From a virus, in IMG/VR virus record IMGVR_UViG_3300017917_001604, positions 1 through 43,972 of that record: 43,972 nt of DNA, one strand, 5' to 3'. A model generated the notes under the pieces. The model did not search any database. It saw only the letters and a list, made by a program, of their open reading frames with translations, and was not told where the DNA came from. The number at the start of each line of letters is the position of its first letter. Positions within the stretch are counted from its first letter, which is position 1. Of this stretch, positions 39,859-43,972 are shown in pieces. The translations under genes were made by a program, and so were the position numbers.

Positions 39859-40467
39859 ATGTACGCATTTGAAAAATCATTACCTAGGCCTGAACAGCCG
39901 TTAGAAAGTTACTATAGTCAGAACTACATTCTTTGGAATGAGTGTGCAGATACTGATATGGTCAATAGGATTGACGCTCTAGGTGAAAGCCTAGACACTC
40001 ATGAGGCCATGATTGGTGGCGCTGAAAATAGCAGTATGCACATACAAACAAGAGTTAGTACTTTAAGTTGGATACACAATAATACTGAGTCGAAATTCTT
40101 GTTTGATTTTGTCATTGACAAAATTGATAGAATAAATTATCATCACTACGGTATGGATTTACGTGGAATGGAATCATTCCAGTTTACAAGATATCCAGTA
40201 GGTGGGCATTATGCATACCATAATGATGTTATTGTTAGAGACAAGTCAATGAGGAAACTCAGTGTTGTAATGGGTTTGACTGACAGTAGCGAATACTCCG
40301 GTGGTAATTTCTTATTATTGCCACATGGTAAAGATCCTGTTAAGTTACGATTTAATCGAGGCGACTTACTTGCATTTCCAAGTTGGATTCCTCACAAAGT
40401 CGAACCTGTTACAGAAGGTTACAGAAAGACGTTGGTGACTTGGGTTTATGGCCCAACACTAGTCTAA
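39859..40467 (+). CDS. 2-oxoglutarate/Fe(II)-dependent dioxygenase (P4H/PKHD-like)
   Basis: A 202-residue enzyme. Iron ligands H121 and D123 are in HYAYHND and the third, H179, is in WIPHKVEPV; R189 in EGYRKTLV binds 2-oxoglutarate. The domain matches prolyl-hydroxylase-type oxygenases common in T4-like phages of aquatic bacteria. The start at 39859 is chosen because the longer frame runs back through tRNA-Glu. The substrate (protein, nucleic acid base or tRNA) is unknown. Its location among tRNA genes makes tRNA or ribosomal protein modification worth considering. Confidence 0.88.
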   Translation: MYAFEKSLPRPEQPLESYYSQNYILWNECADTDMVNRIDALGESLDTHEAMIGGAENSSMHIQTRVSTLSWIHNNTESKFLFDFVIDKIDRINYHHYGMDLRGMESFQFTRYPVGGHYAYHNDVIVRDKSMRKLSVVMGLTDSSEYSGGNFLLLPHGKDPVKLRFNRGDLLAFPSWIPHKVEPVTEGYRKTLVTWVYGPTLV

Positions 40468-40474
40468 GGTTATT

Positions 40475-40564
40475 GGTGCGGTCCCATAATGGTATTGGAG
40501 TGGATTGCTAATCCATCGATCGGTGAAAGCCGGTTTCTGAGTTCGAGTCTCAGTCGCACCGCCA
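40475..40564 (+). tRNA. tRNA-Ser (GCT)
   Basis: A 90-base class II tRNA with encoded CCA, anticodon loop ttGCTaa, variable arm gatcggtgaaagccggt and discriminator G. Confidence 0.92.
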
Positions 40565-40572
40565 AGTTTTAT

Positions 40573-40650
40573 GCATCGGTACCAGAGTGGCTTAATGGCT
40601 CGGATTGCAAACCCGGTGATTCGTAGGTTCGAATCCTACCCGATGCTCCA
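40573..40650 (+). tRNA. tRNA-Cys (GCA)
   Basis: Acceptor gcatcgg/ccgatgc, discriminator T, encoded CCA. The anticodon loop ttGCAaa is closed by an A-C mismatch. Confidence 0.9.
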
Positions 40651-40655
40651 GTTTT

Positions 40656-40711
40656 AGGATGCTAACAGCAACTTTTAACTTTTTTTGGTATAAAAGAAAA
40701 AAACGCATCCT
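40656..40711 (+). other. Imperfect 56-base inverted repeat
   Basis: AGGATGC (40656-40662) pairs with GCATCCT (40705-40711), and inner T-rich and A-rich tracts can continue the stem. The 11 bases aggatgctaac also occur at the primase start (790-800). It lies between tRNA-Cys and a promoter, possibly a processing or termination structure. Confidence 0.4.
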
Positions 40712-40719
40712 GCAATAGG

Positions 40720-40748
40720 TTGACAGCTACCTTATAAGGCTGTACAAT
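40720..40748 (+). promoter_or_regulatory. Sigma70 promoter within the tRNA array
   Basis: TTGACA (40720-40725), a 17-base spacer and TACAAT (40743-40748), upstream of the 7-residue ORF. Confidence 0.82.
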
Positions 40749-40769
40749 TCATTTTTTTAGGAGAAAGAC

Positions 40770-40793
40770 ATGAAACGTTCAGGTAAACGTTAG
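40770..40793 (+). CDS. Seven-residue leader-like ORF
   Basis: MKRSGKR followed by stop, with SD AGGAGA about six bases upstream and a strong promoter just before. The peptide is mostly Lys/Arg, and the two tRNAs that follow are both tRNA-Lys. The coding sequence also forms the hairpin AACGTT-loop-AACGTT. It may be a leader peptide or a by-product of an RNA gene. Confidence 0.4.
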   Translation: MKRSGKR

Positions 40794-40828
40794 TGTCATC
40801 TTTGACCCCCGTATGGTCAGGGATGGCA
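40794..40828 (+). ncRNA. Hairpin RNA after the seven-residue ORF
   Basis: TGTCAT (40794-40799) pairs with ATGGCA (40823-40828), and TGACC (40803-40807) with GGTCA (40815-40819). With the upstream promoter and mini-ORF it could form an attenuator for the tRNA-Lys pair or a short RNA. There is no T-run. Confidence 0.4.
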
Positions 40829-40857
40829 CGTAAAAGACAAATCTAATACGATTCCAT

Positions 40858-40932
40858 CCCTTCGAGGTGTTATGGTAGCATAGCGGACTCTTAATCCGAC
40901 AGGCGTCAGTTCGACTCTGACCGGAGGGACCA
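40858..40932 (+). tRNA. tRNA-Lys (CTT)
   Basis: Acceptor cccttcg/cggaggg, encoded CCA, anticodon loop ctCTTaa on a four-pair stem (cgga/tccg) with a G-A mismatch below. The D-stem is short. Confidence 0.82.
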
Positions 40933-40935
40933 TAT

Positions 40936-41010
40936 GGGGGTATAACTTAACGGCTAAAGTAGTAGGCTTTTAACCTATTAATCAGAGTTCGATTCTCTGT
41001 GCCCCTACCA
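40936..41010 (+). tRNA. tRNA-Lys (TTT)
   Basis: Acceptor gggggta/tgcccct, encoded CCA, anticodon arm gtagg-ctTTTaa-cctat, T-arm cagagttcgattctctg. Confidence 0.9.
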
Positions 41011-41083
41011 TATAAAAACACATTTCACACGGTCTCAAACTCCGTTCCGAAGCATTGCGGGAGGATAGTGTGTTTCTATATGG
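41008..41083 (+). ncRNA. Compact hairpin RNA overlapping the tRNA-Lys 3' end
   Basis: 41008-41022 pairs with 41069-41083 over 14 of 15 positions (CCATATA...TATATGG and AAACACA...TGTGTTT). Inside, CTCCG pairs with CGG(G)AG. The stem includes the CCA of tRNA-Lys(TTT), so folding could compete with tRNA maturation. It could also terminate the antisense transcript of the gene at 41087. Confidence 0.5.
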
Positions 41084-41086
41084 TAG

Positions 41087-41251
41087 TTAAAGATTGTTTA
41101 TGTAGCGTAGTGCTCGATTAATGTTAGTAAAGTAACGTAGTTCAGCAGTACCATTGTAAACGTCATAAACAAGAATGCAGCATACGCCTGCATCGCTGAG
41201 GCTTAGTTGGAAGTTTAACCCCAATGGGGTGTAATTCTTATAAGTCTTCAC
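41087..41251 (-). CDS. 54-residue antisense protein within the tRNA array
   Basis: A minus-strand ORF with GTG start. The protein (MKTYKNYTPLGLNFQLSLSD at the start if GTG is read as Met, then VCCILVYDVYNGTAELRYF and the helix NINRALRYINNL) looks like a small alpha/beta domain with normal composition. An exact minus-strand TATAAATA late box ends five bases before the GTG. Together these support a real late gene in a region otherwise of plus-strand tRNAs. Function unknown. Confidence 0.6.
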   Translation of the reverse strand: MKTYKNYTPLGLNFQLSLSDAGVCCILVYDVYNGTAELRYFTNINRALRYINNL

Positions 41252-41256
41252 AGTAG

Positions 41257-41264
41257 TATTTATA
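41257..41264 (-). promoter_or_regulatory. Minus-strand late box TATAAATA
   Basis: An exact consensus on the minus strand, five bases before the GTG of the antisense ORF and immediately upstream of plus-strand tRNA-Ser(TGA). Confidence 0.55.
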
Positions 41265-41265
41265 T

Positions 41266-41353
41266 GGAAGCGTGGTCGAGTGGCCTATGGCGCTAGTCTT
41301 GAAAACTAGAGATCCGAAAGGGTCCGTGAGTTCGAATCTCACCGCTTCCGCCA
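41266..41353 (+). tRNA. tRNA-Ser (TGA)
   Basis: An 88-base class II tRNA with acceptor ggaagcg/cgcttcc, discriminator G, encoded CCA, anticodon arm ctagt-ctTGAaa-actag and variable arm gatccgaaagggtc. Confidence 0.94.
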
Positions 41354-41360
41354 AAATTTT

Positions 41361-41456
41361 GCCTGTATAGTTTAATGGTAGAACTCCGAGCTTATACCTC
41401 GGCATATGGCGCCAGATTAGCGCATGGTCTAGGTTCGAATCCTAGTGCAGGTACCA
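41361..41456 (+). tRNA. tRNA with anticodon TAT and a long variable arm
   Basis: A 96-base tRNA. Acceptor gcctgta/tgcaggt, D-arm, anticodon arm ccgag-ctTATac-ctcgg and T-arm ctaggttcgaatcctag are all good and CCA is encoded. The variable region is 26 bases and contains GCGC-cagatta-GCGC. TAT would read the Ile codon ATA, but tRNA-Ile normally has a short variable loop. Either an insertion or a tRNA of different identity. Confidence 0.8.
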
Positions 41457-41486
41457 ATTTGTTTTATTGGCAAAATGGCAGTTTTG

Positions 41487-41494
41487 TATAAATA
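41487..41494 (+). promoter_or_regulatory. Late box TATAAATA before the homing endonuclease
   Basis: Exact consensus ending four bases before the ATG at 41499, with no Shine-Dalgarno sequence. Confidence 0.55.
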
Positions 41495-41498
41495 ATGT

Positions 41499-42113
41499 AT
41501 GTATTACATAATTTACAAGACAACTAATCTCATCGACGGAAGGTATTACATCGGTTGTCACCAAACAAATGATCTTAATGACGGATATTTAGGATCGGGG
41601 AAATATTTAAAACGTGCCATAAAAAAGTACGGTAAAGAGAATTTTAAGTTTGAGATTCTCAACTTTGCATCTTCTAAAGAAGAAATGTTTTCAATAGAAA
41701 GATCTATAGTCAACGAAGATTTAGTCAATGATCCGCTGACTTACAATTTAAAATTAGGCGGCAGCGGAGGAAATCCTGGTATTGTTGGAGCTTTTTCTGG
41801 TCGAAGACATTCTGAATTAACTAAAGAAAAAATGCGACAATCAGCGTTGAAGCAAATTACAAGCGATAGCAAACGACAGAAACTTATTGCCAACAATGCA
41901 ATGCGTAACGATCCAGAAGTGAGAAAAAAGGTTTCGAGATCATTGACGGGAAGAACATGCTCTAATGAGCACCGCGCAAATGTAGCGGCAGCTAATCTTG
42001 GCAAGATTTTAGTAAATAACGGGTCTGTTGCAAAAAGAATTTCAAAAGAAAACCTAACATCATTCTTTAATGATGGTTGGGTATTAGGCGGTATGCCTAG
42101 ACGTAAAAAATAA
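41499..42113 (+). CDS. GIY-YIG homing endonuclease with NUMOD3 repeats
   Basis: A 204-residue protein. MYYIIYKTTNLIDGRYYIGC is a classic GIY-YIG module, followed by YLGSGKYLKRAIKKYGKENF and an Ile-Glu-Arg segment with the catalytic Glu. The linker TYNLKLGGSGG leads to NUMOD3-type repeats (HSELTKEKMRQSALKQ) and the DNA-binding end KRISKENLTSFFNDGWVLG. It sits between tRNA genes with its stop two bases before tRNA-Trp. Homing into tRNA arrays is known for phage endonucleases. Confidence 0.9.
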   Translation: MYYIIYKTTNLIDGRYYIGCHQTNDLNDGYLGSGKYLKRAIKKYGKENFKFEILNFASSKEEMFSIERSIVNEDLVNDPLTYNLKLGGSGGNPGIVGAFSGRRHSELTKEKMRQSALKQITSDSKRQKLIANNAMRNDPEVRKKVSRSLTGRTCSNEHRANVAAANLGKILVNNGSVAKRISKENLTSFFNDGWVLGGMPRRKK

Positions 42114-42114
42114 T

Positions 42115-42191
42115 GTATCGGTAGCTCAATTAGGCAGAGCAGGTGCCTCCAAAGCACAAGGTTGTGAGTTCGATTCTTACCCGGTACGCCA
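42115..42191 (+). tRNA. tRNA-Trp (CCA)
   Basis: Acceptor gtatcgg/ccggtac, discriminator G, encoded CCA, anticodon loop ctCCAaa on a four-pair stem. Confidence 0.9.
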
Positions 42192-42201
42192 AACAATTTA
42201 T

Positions 42202-42278
42202 ACGACCGTAGCTCATCTGGATAGAGCACTAGGCTACGAACTTAGGGGTAGGGGGTTCGAATCCCTCCGGTCGTACCA
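42202..42278 (+). tRNA. tRNA-Arg (ACG)
   Basis: Acceptor acgaccg/cggtcgt, encoded CCA, anticodon loop ctACGaa (expected to be modified to ICG), T-arm gggggttcgaatccctc. Confidence 0.93.
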
Positions 42279-42284
42279 ATCAAT

Positions 42285-42360
42285 GGTGCCATTAGTGTAG
42301 TGGCCTGCACCTCGCTCTGTGAAAGCGATAGTACCGGATCGATACCGGTATGGCACCCCA
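42285..42360 (+). tRNA. tRNA-His (GTG)
   Basis: Encoded extra 5' G opposite C73, as in bacterial tRNA-His. Acceptor gtgccat/atggcac, anticodon arm tcgct-ctGTGaa-agcga, encoded CCA. Confidence 0.93.
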
Positions 42361-42365
42361 AATAT

Positions 42366-42439
42366 GCTCTTGTAGTACAAAGGCAGTACACTACTTTGGT
42401 AAAGTAGAGACGCTGGATCGTTACCAGCCTGGAGCACCA
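42366..42439 (+). tRNA. tRNA-Thr (GGT)
   Basis: Anticodon arm ctact-ttGGTaa-agtag, encoded CCA. The acceptor gctcttg/ctggagc has one T-T mismatch. Confidence 0.9.
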
Positions 42440-42445
42440 AATTAT

Positions 42446-42520
42446 AGTGATGTAGGACAATGGTAGTCCACCACCCTCATAAGGTGTCTGTTGCAGGTTC
42501 GAGTCCCGCCATCACTACCA
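42446..42520 (+). tRNA. tRNA with anticodon CAT (Met or Ile2)
   Basis: Acceptor agtgatg/catcact, encoded CCA, anticodon loop ctCATaa. Whether it is elongator Met or lysidine-modified Ile(CAT) cannot be settled by eye. Confidence 0.88.
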
Positions 42521-42524
42521 ATAT

Positions 42525-42598
42525 ACCCGGATAGTTAAAAAGTATAACACACCCCTGATAAGGGTGAATCGAAGGAGCGTTACCTTCTCTGGGTACCA
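42525..42598 (+). tRNA. tRNA-Ile (GAT), copy 1
   Basis: Acceptor acccgga/tctgggt, anticodon arm caccc-ctGATaa-gggtg, encoded CCA. The D-arm is AT-rich and weak, and the T-arm aaggagcgttacctt lacks the normal TTCGA loop. Confidence 0.82.
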
Positions 42599-42603
42599 AT
42601 AAT

Positions 42604-42678
42604 GCCTCCGTAGCTCAGGGGTAGAGCAATGTCTTGATAAGGCATGGGTCGGTGGTTCGAAACCACCCGGCGGCACCA
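42604..42678 (+). tRNA. tRNA-Ile (GAT), copy 2
   Basis: Anticodon arm atgtc-ttGATaa-ggcat, good D- and T-arms, encoded CCA. The acceptor has one T-C mismatch. It is a second GAT tRNA six bases after copy 1 but dissimilar in sequence. Confidence 0.88.
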
Positions 42679-42686
42679 AAATTTAT

Positions 42687-42764
42687 TCCGGTAGAGGCGC
42701 CATGGTGGCAACCGCGTGACTGTTAATCACGATTAGCTAGGTTCGATCCCTAGTACCGGAGCCA
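42687..42764 (+). tRNA. tRNA-Asn (GTT)
   Basis: Acceptor tccggta/taccgga, discriminator G, encoded CCA, anticodon arm cgtga-ctGTTaa-tcacg. Confidence 0.92.
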
Positions 42765-42770
42765 AACAAT

Positions 42771-42854
42771 GTGCGTTTAGTCAAAATGTTAGGGCATCAC
42801 GACGCAGGGCCTAAAAACCTTGAGGTGCGGGTTCGAATCCCGTAACGCACGCCA
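42771..42854 (+). tRNA. Unusual tRNA with 8-base anticodon loop (anticodon AAA or TAA)
   Basis: Acceptor gtgcgtt/aacgcac, discriminator G, encoded CCA and T-arm gcgggttcgaatcccgt are sound. The anticodon stem caggg/ccttg encloses eight bases, cctaaaaa. With T at position 33 the anticodon would be AAA (Phe codon TTT); other readings give TAA (Leu). The D-region is also longer than normal (GTC...GAC enclosing 18 bases). Confidence 0.65.
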
Positions 42855-42863
42855 ACAATTTAT

Positions 42864-42986
42864 GGGGCCTTGGTGTAATGGTAGCACGTTAAACGACGGA
42901 TATCCTGCCAAGGATACAGACAGCAACACTTTTCAATTTCCACTATGAAGGGAAAGGTCCAGGTTCGAATCCTGGGGGCTCCACCA
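42864..42986 (+). tRNA. 123-base tRNA-like gene, Gly(GCC)-like
   Basis: Acceptor ggggcct/gggctcc, D-arm gtgtaatggtagcac, T-arm ccaggttcgaatcctgg and CCA are tRNA-like. The middle is about 48 bases too long. TATCC/GGATA encloses TGCCAA, which resembles a Gly GCC anticodon arm with one base missing, followed by a separate hairpin (tttcc...ggaaa). It could be an intron or insertion, a pseudo-tRNA, or another RNA with tRNA-like ends. Confidence 0.55.
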
Positions 42987-42992
42987 AATTAT

Positions 42993-43067
42993 GCTCTTGT
43001 AGTTTAGCAGGGAAAATTCCGGTTTTGTAGTCCGGCGTCGGCAGTTCAAACCTGCCCGAGAGCTCCA
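42993..43067 (+). tRNA. tRNA-Thr (TGT)
   Basis: Acceptor gctcttg/cgagagc, discriminator T (unusual for Thr), encoded CCA, anticodon loop ttTGTag closed by a T-T mismatch, T-arm ggcagttcaaacctgcc. Confidence 0.82.
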
Positions 43068-43075
43068 AGTATACT

Positions 43076-43151
43076 GCCCGCGAAGTATTAGTTGGTGGTA
43101 CACCGCCCTCGTAACGCGGAGGATTCAGTTCGAGGCTGAACGTGGGCACCA
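43076..43151 (+). tRNA. tRNA-Thr (CGT)
   Basis: Acceptor gcccgcg/cgtgggc, encoded CCA, anticodon loop ctCGTaa with a C-C mismatch next to the loop. The third Thr tRNA of the array. Confidence 0.84.
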
Positions 43152-43184
43152 AGTAGCAAACAAAAGCATTACATAACCCTTAGG

Positions 43185-43213
43185 TTGTGCGGGTTATCGA
43201 AGTTTGCTATAAT
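43185..43213 (+). promoter_or_regulatory. Promoter with extended -10 before the rrn-like leader
   Basis: TTGTGC (43185-43190), a 17-base spacer ending TGC, and TATAAT (43208-43213). The -35 is weak but the extended -10 is strong. Transcription should start near 43220, just before the boxB-like hairpin. Confidence 0.72.
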
Positions 43214-43221
43214 TGAGACAT

Positions 43222-43260
43222 GTTAAGAAATTAACAAACGTTCTTTAAAAATTTATCGCA
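43222..43260 (+). promoter_or_regulatory. rrn-like boxB/boxA antitermination leader
   Basis: GTTAA-GAAA-TTAAC (43222-43235) is a GNRA-capped hairpin, followed five bases later by TTCTTTAAAAATTTATC (43241-43257). From memory the E. coli rRNA leader boxA region reads CTCTTTAACAATTTATC, and boxB precedes boxA in rrn leaders. The promoter, boxB, boxA order is the same here. AATCTGTGTG at 43319-43328 also recalls the E. coli rrn leader. Confidence 0.6.
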
Positions 43261-43282
43261 CATATATACCGCTGGGAAGCGG

Positions 43283-43398
43283 TCACTATATGTAAACATG
43301 TTTTTCACAGCACAGCCGAATCTGTGTGTAACTCCTAGTCGTAACTTATCGTGAGAAATAAGGGAGTGTGATTCTCATAACATGTTTACATATAGTGA
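43283..43398 (+). ncRNA. Branched structured RNA closed by a perfect 20-bp stem
   Basis: 43283-43302 and 43379-43398 are perfect inverted repeats of 20 bases (core CACTATATGTAAACATG). Inside, CACAG/CTGTG forms one arm, and ACTCC/GGAGT with nested CTTAT/ATAAG forms another. ACCGCT-GGGA-AGCGGT (43268-43283) precedes it. The long closing stem would suit RNase III, as in rRNA precursors. The family is unknown to me. It sits in the 357-base gene-free stretch 43152-43508. Confidence 0.55.
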
Positions 43399-43400
43399 CA

Positions 43401-43483
43401 TTATATGTAAACGCACTAGATCCCTTTTAGTCAGACTTTCATTCAGGGCCAGACTAGATCCCTTTTAGTGTGTTTTCATATAG
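43401..43483 (+). ncRNA. Second long stem with internal direct repeats
   Basis: 43401-43418 pairs with 43466-43483 at 17 of 18 positions (three G-U). Its arms are diverged copies of the first RNA's closing stem. The interior contains the 17-base direct repeat actagatcccttttagt at 43415-43431 and 43453-43469. Confidence 0.5.
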
Positions 43484-43508
43484 TGAATAATAATAAAAAT
43501 AAATTCAT

Positions 43509-43583
43509 ATCCTGTGAGGCAGCTGGTGTGGCCGATAGTCCTTCAAACTATTGAGAGGGGATCAAAACCCCTACAGGATACCA
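43509..43583 (+). tRNA. Degenerate tRNA-Glu-like (TTC with C33)
   Basis: Acceptor atcctgt/acaggat and CCA are good. The anticodon arm atagt-ccTTCaa-actat has C instead of the near-universal T at position 33, and the T-loop is atcaaaa rather than ttcgaat. It may be nonfunctional in translation or have another role. Confidence 0.6.
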
Positions 43584-43593
43584 AATAATTCAT

Positions 43594-43682
43594 GGAGCCC
43601 TCTCCCGCTTGCGGTCTGTAAAATCGTAGCCATTAATAAGGTGGGTGGTTGGCAAGAGGTTCGATTCCTTAGGGCTCCACCA
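43594..43682 (+). tRNA. tRNA-Tyr-like (GTA) with reduced D-arm
   Basis: Acceptor ggagccc/gggctcc, encoded CCA, anticodon arm gcggt-ctGTAaa-atcgt, long variable region closed by GCCA/TGGC and T-arm gaggttcgattcctt. Only ten bases separate the acceptor from the anticodon stem, so a normal D-arm cannot form. Alternatively CCGC-TT-GCGG forms and disrupts the anticodon stem. Confidence 0.6.
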
Positions 43683-43818
43683 AGTTAGTGCTTATATGAG
43701 TAGTCGATGCTGTGGTGGCAAAGATGGAAGTATAAGTCAGTCCACTCAACGAGAGATTCGTAGGCTAGCCTTACCAGCTATCTTGGAGTGCGGTGAGATA
43801 CCGACGGTGGACGCCAAT
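43683..43818 (+). other. Unassigned stretch between two tRNAs
   Basis: 136 bases without a convincing ORF or tRNA. Small hairpins (CGAGAGATTCG, GGCTAGCC) and purine-rich single strands are seen. It could be an RNA of unknown type or a spacer. Confidence 0.3.
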
Positions 43819-43901
43819 ACAATGTATCCTGAGCTAGTGTGGTCATTCAGCGACGGTCTGAAAAATCGTAGAAGTTGGTTCGAATCCAGCATGTTGCACC
43901 A
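43819..43901 (+). tRNA. tRNA-Phe (GAA)
   Basis: Anticodon arm acggt-ctGAAaa-atcgt (close to the Tyr-like arm upstream), T-arm gttggttcgaatccagc, encoded CCA. The acceptor acaatgt/atgttgc has an A-C first pair and the D-loop is long (CTGA/TCAG enclosing 14 bases). Confidence 0.65.
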
Positions 43902-43972
43902 AGTTATTGAAAGTTGACAAGCGAAAAGCTATAAGGAAGTTACAGGTAGAACCTATCCTTGGCGAGTAGCGA

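Noticed and set aside
41741-42460. Minus-strand ORFs across tRNA-Trp, Arg, His and Thr
   Set aside because: They are read through tRNA genes and the T-arm repeats give recurrent peptides such as RTHN and RDSNPLP, typical tRNA antisense artefacts.
43645-43917. 90-residue ORF at the right end
   Set aside because: It runs through the 3' half of one tRNA and across the tRNA-Phe, and the translation looks random.
43914-43935. TTGACA near the right edge as a promoter
   Set aside because: The only -10-like hexamer is ten bases away, too close for a sigma70 promoter.

Overview
This window looks like part of the genome of a large lytic T4-like tailed phage (myovirus type). The signs are a primase and a DnaB-type replicative helicase, an ATP-dependent DNA ligase, nrdA/nrdB/glutaredoxin, a PAAR spike-tip protein, collagen-like and pectate-lyase-like fibres, T4-style late promoter boxes (TATAAATA and close variants), dense overlapping small genes, GIY-YIG homing endonucleases and a long tRNA array. 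Many hypothetical proteins resemble, from memory, families of freshwater and marine T4-like phages. The host cannot be fixed from this sequence. Sigma70-type promoters and an rRNA-leader-like boxB/boxA element point to a proteobacterium.

Layout. 1-9.1 kb: end of a collagen-like fibre, primase, helicase, two putative nucleotidyltransferase-fold proteins and small structural or unknown proteins. 9.1-11.9 kb: PD-(D/E)XK nuclease and a tail fibre/spike. 11.9-17.2 kb: one operon of nrdA, isocitrate lyase (aceA), a 27-residue zinc-knuckle ORF, nrdB, glutaredoxin and a small beta-barrel-like protein. 17.2-23.6 kb: PAAR protein, a 697-residue virion-like protein, then four tandem paralogues with one shared N-terminal domain and different C-terminal modules on proline-rich linkers. 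23.6-24.9 kb: SleB-type hydrolase with a membrane anchor, a three-helix membrane protein and an acidic protein. 24.9-33.8 kb: early-type region with strong sigma70 promoters, many tiny genes, an SPFH lipoprotein among small membrane proteins, DNA ligase and a dispersed small paralogue family. 33.8-38.9 kb: a metallophosphoesterase embedded in a run of overlapping small genes, most ending in the same tail (consensus LFxLKW plus one or two residues). 38.9-44.0 kb: stable-RNA region with about 22 tRNA or tRNA-like genes, several structured RNA candidates, a 2OG-Fe(II) oxygenase, a GIY-YIG endonuclease and a small antisense gene.

How it fits together. Replication enzymes and a ribonucleotide reductase operon supply DNA synthesis, and the isocitrate lyase inside that operon suggests redirected central carbon flow during nucleotide production. 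Early genes use promoters close to ACGGTTGACC-N17/18-TGCTATAAT. Virion genes, both standalone endonucleases and the antisense gene use TAAATA-type late boxes, several so close to the start codon that the messages would be leaderless. The most unusual parts are the LFxLKW gene array, aceA inside the nrd operon, and an rrn-like antitermination leader followed by a 20-bp-closed branched RNA within the tRNA array.
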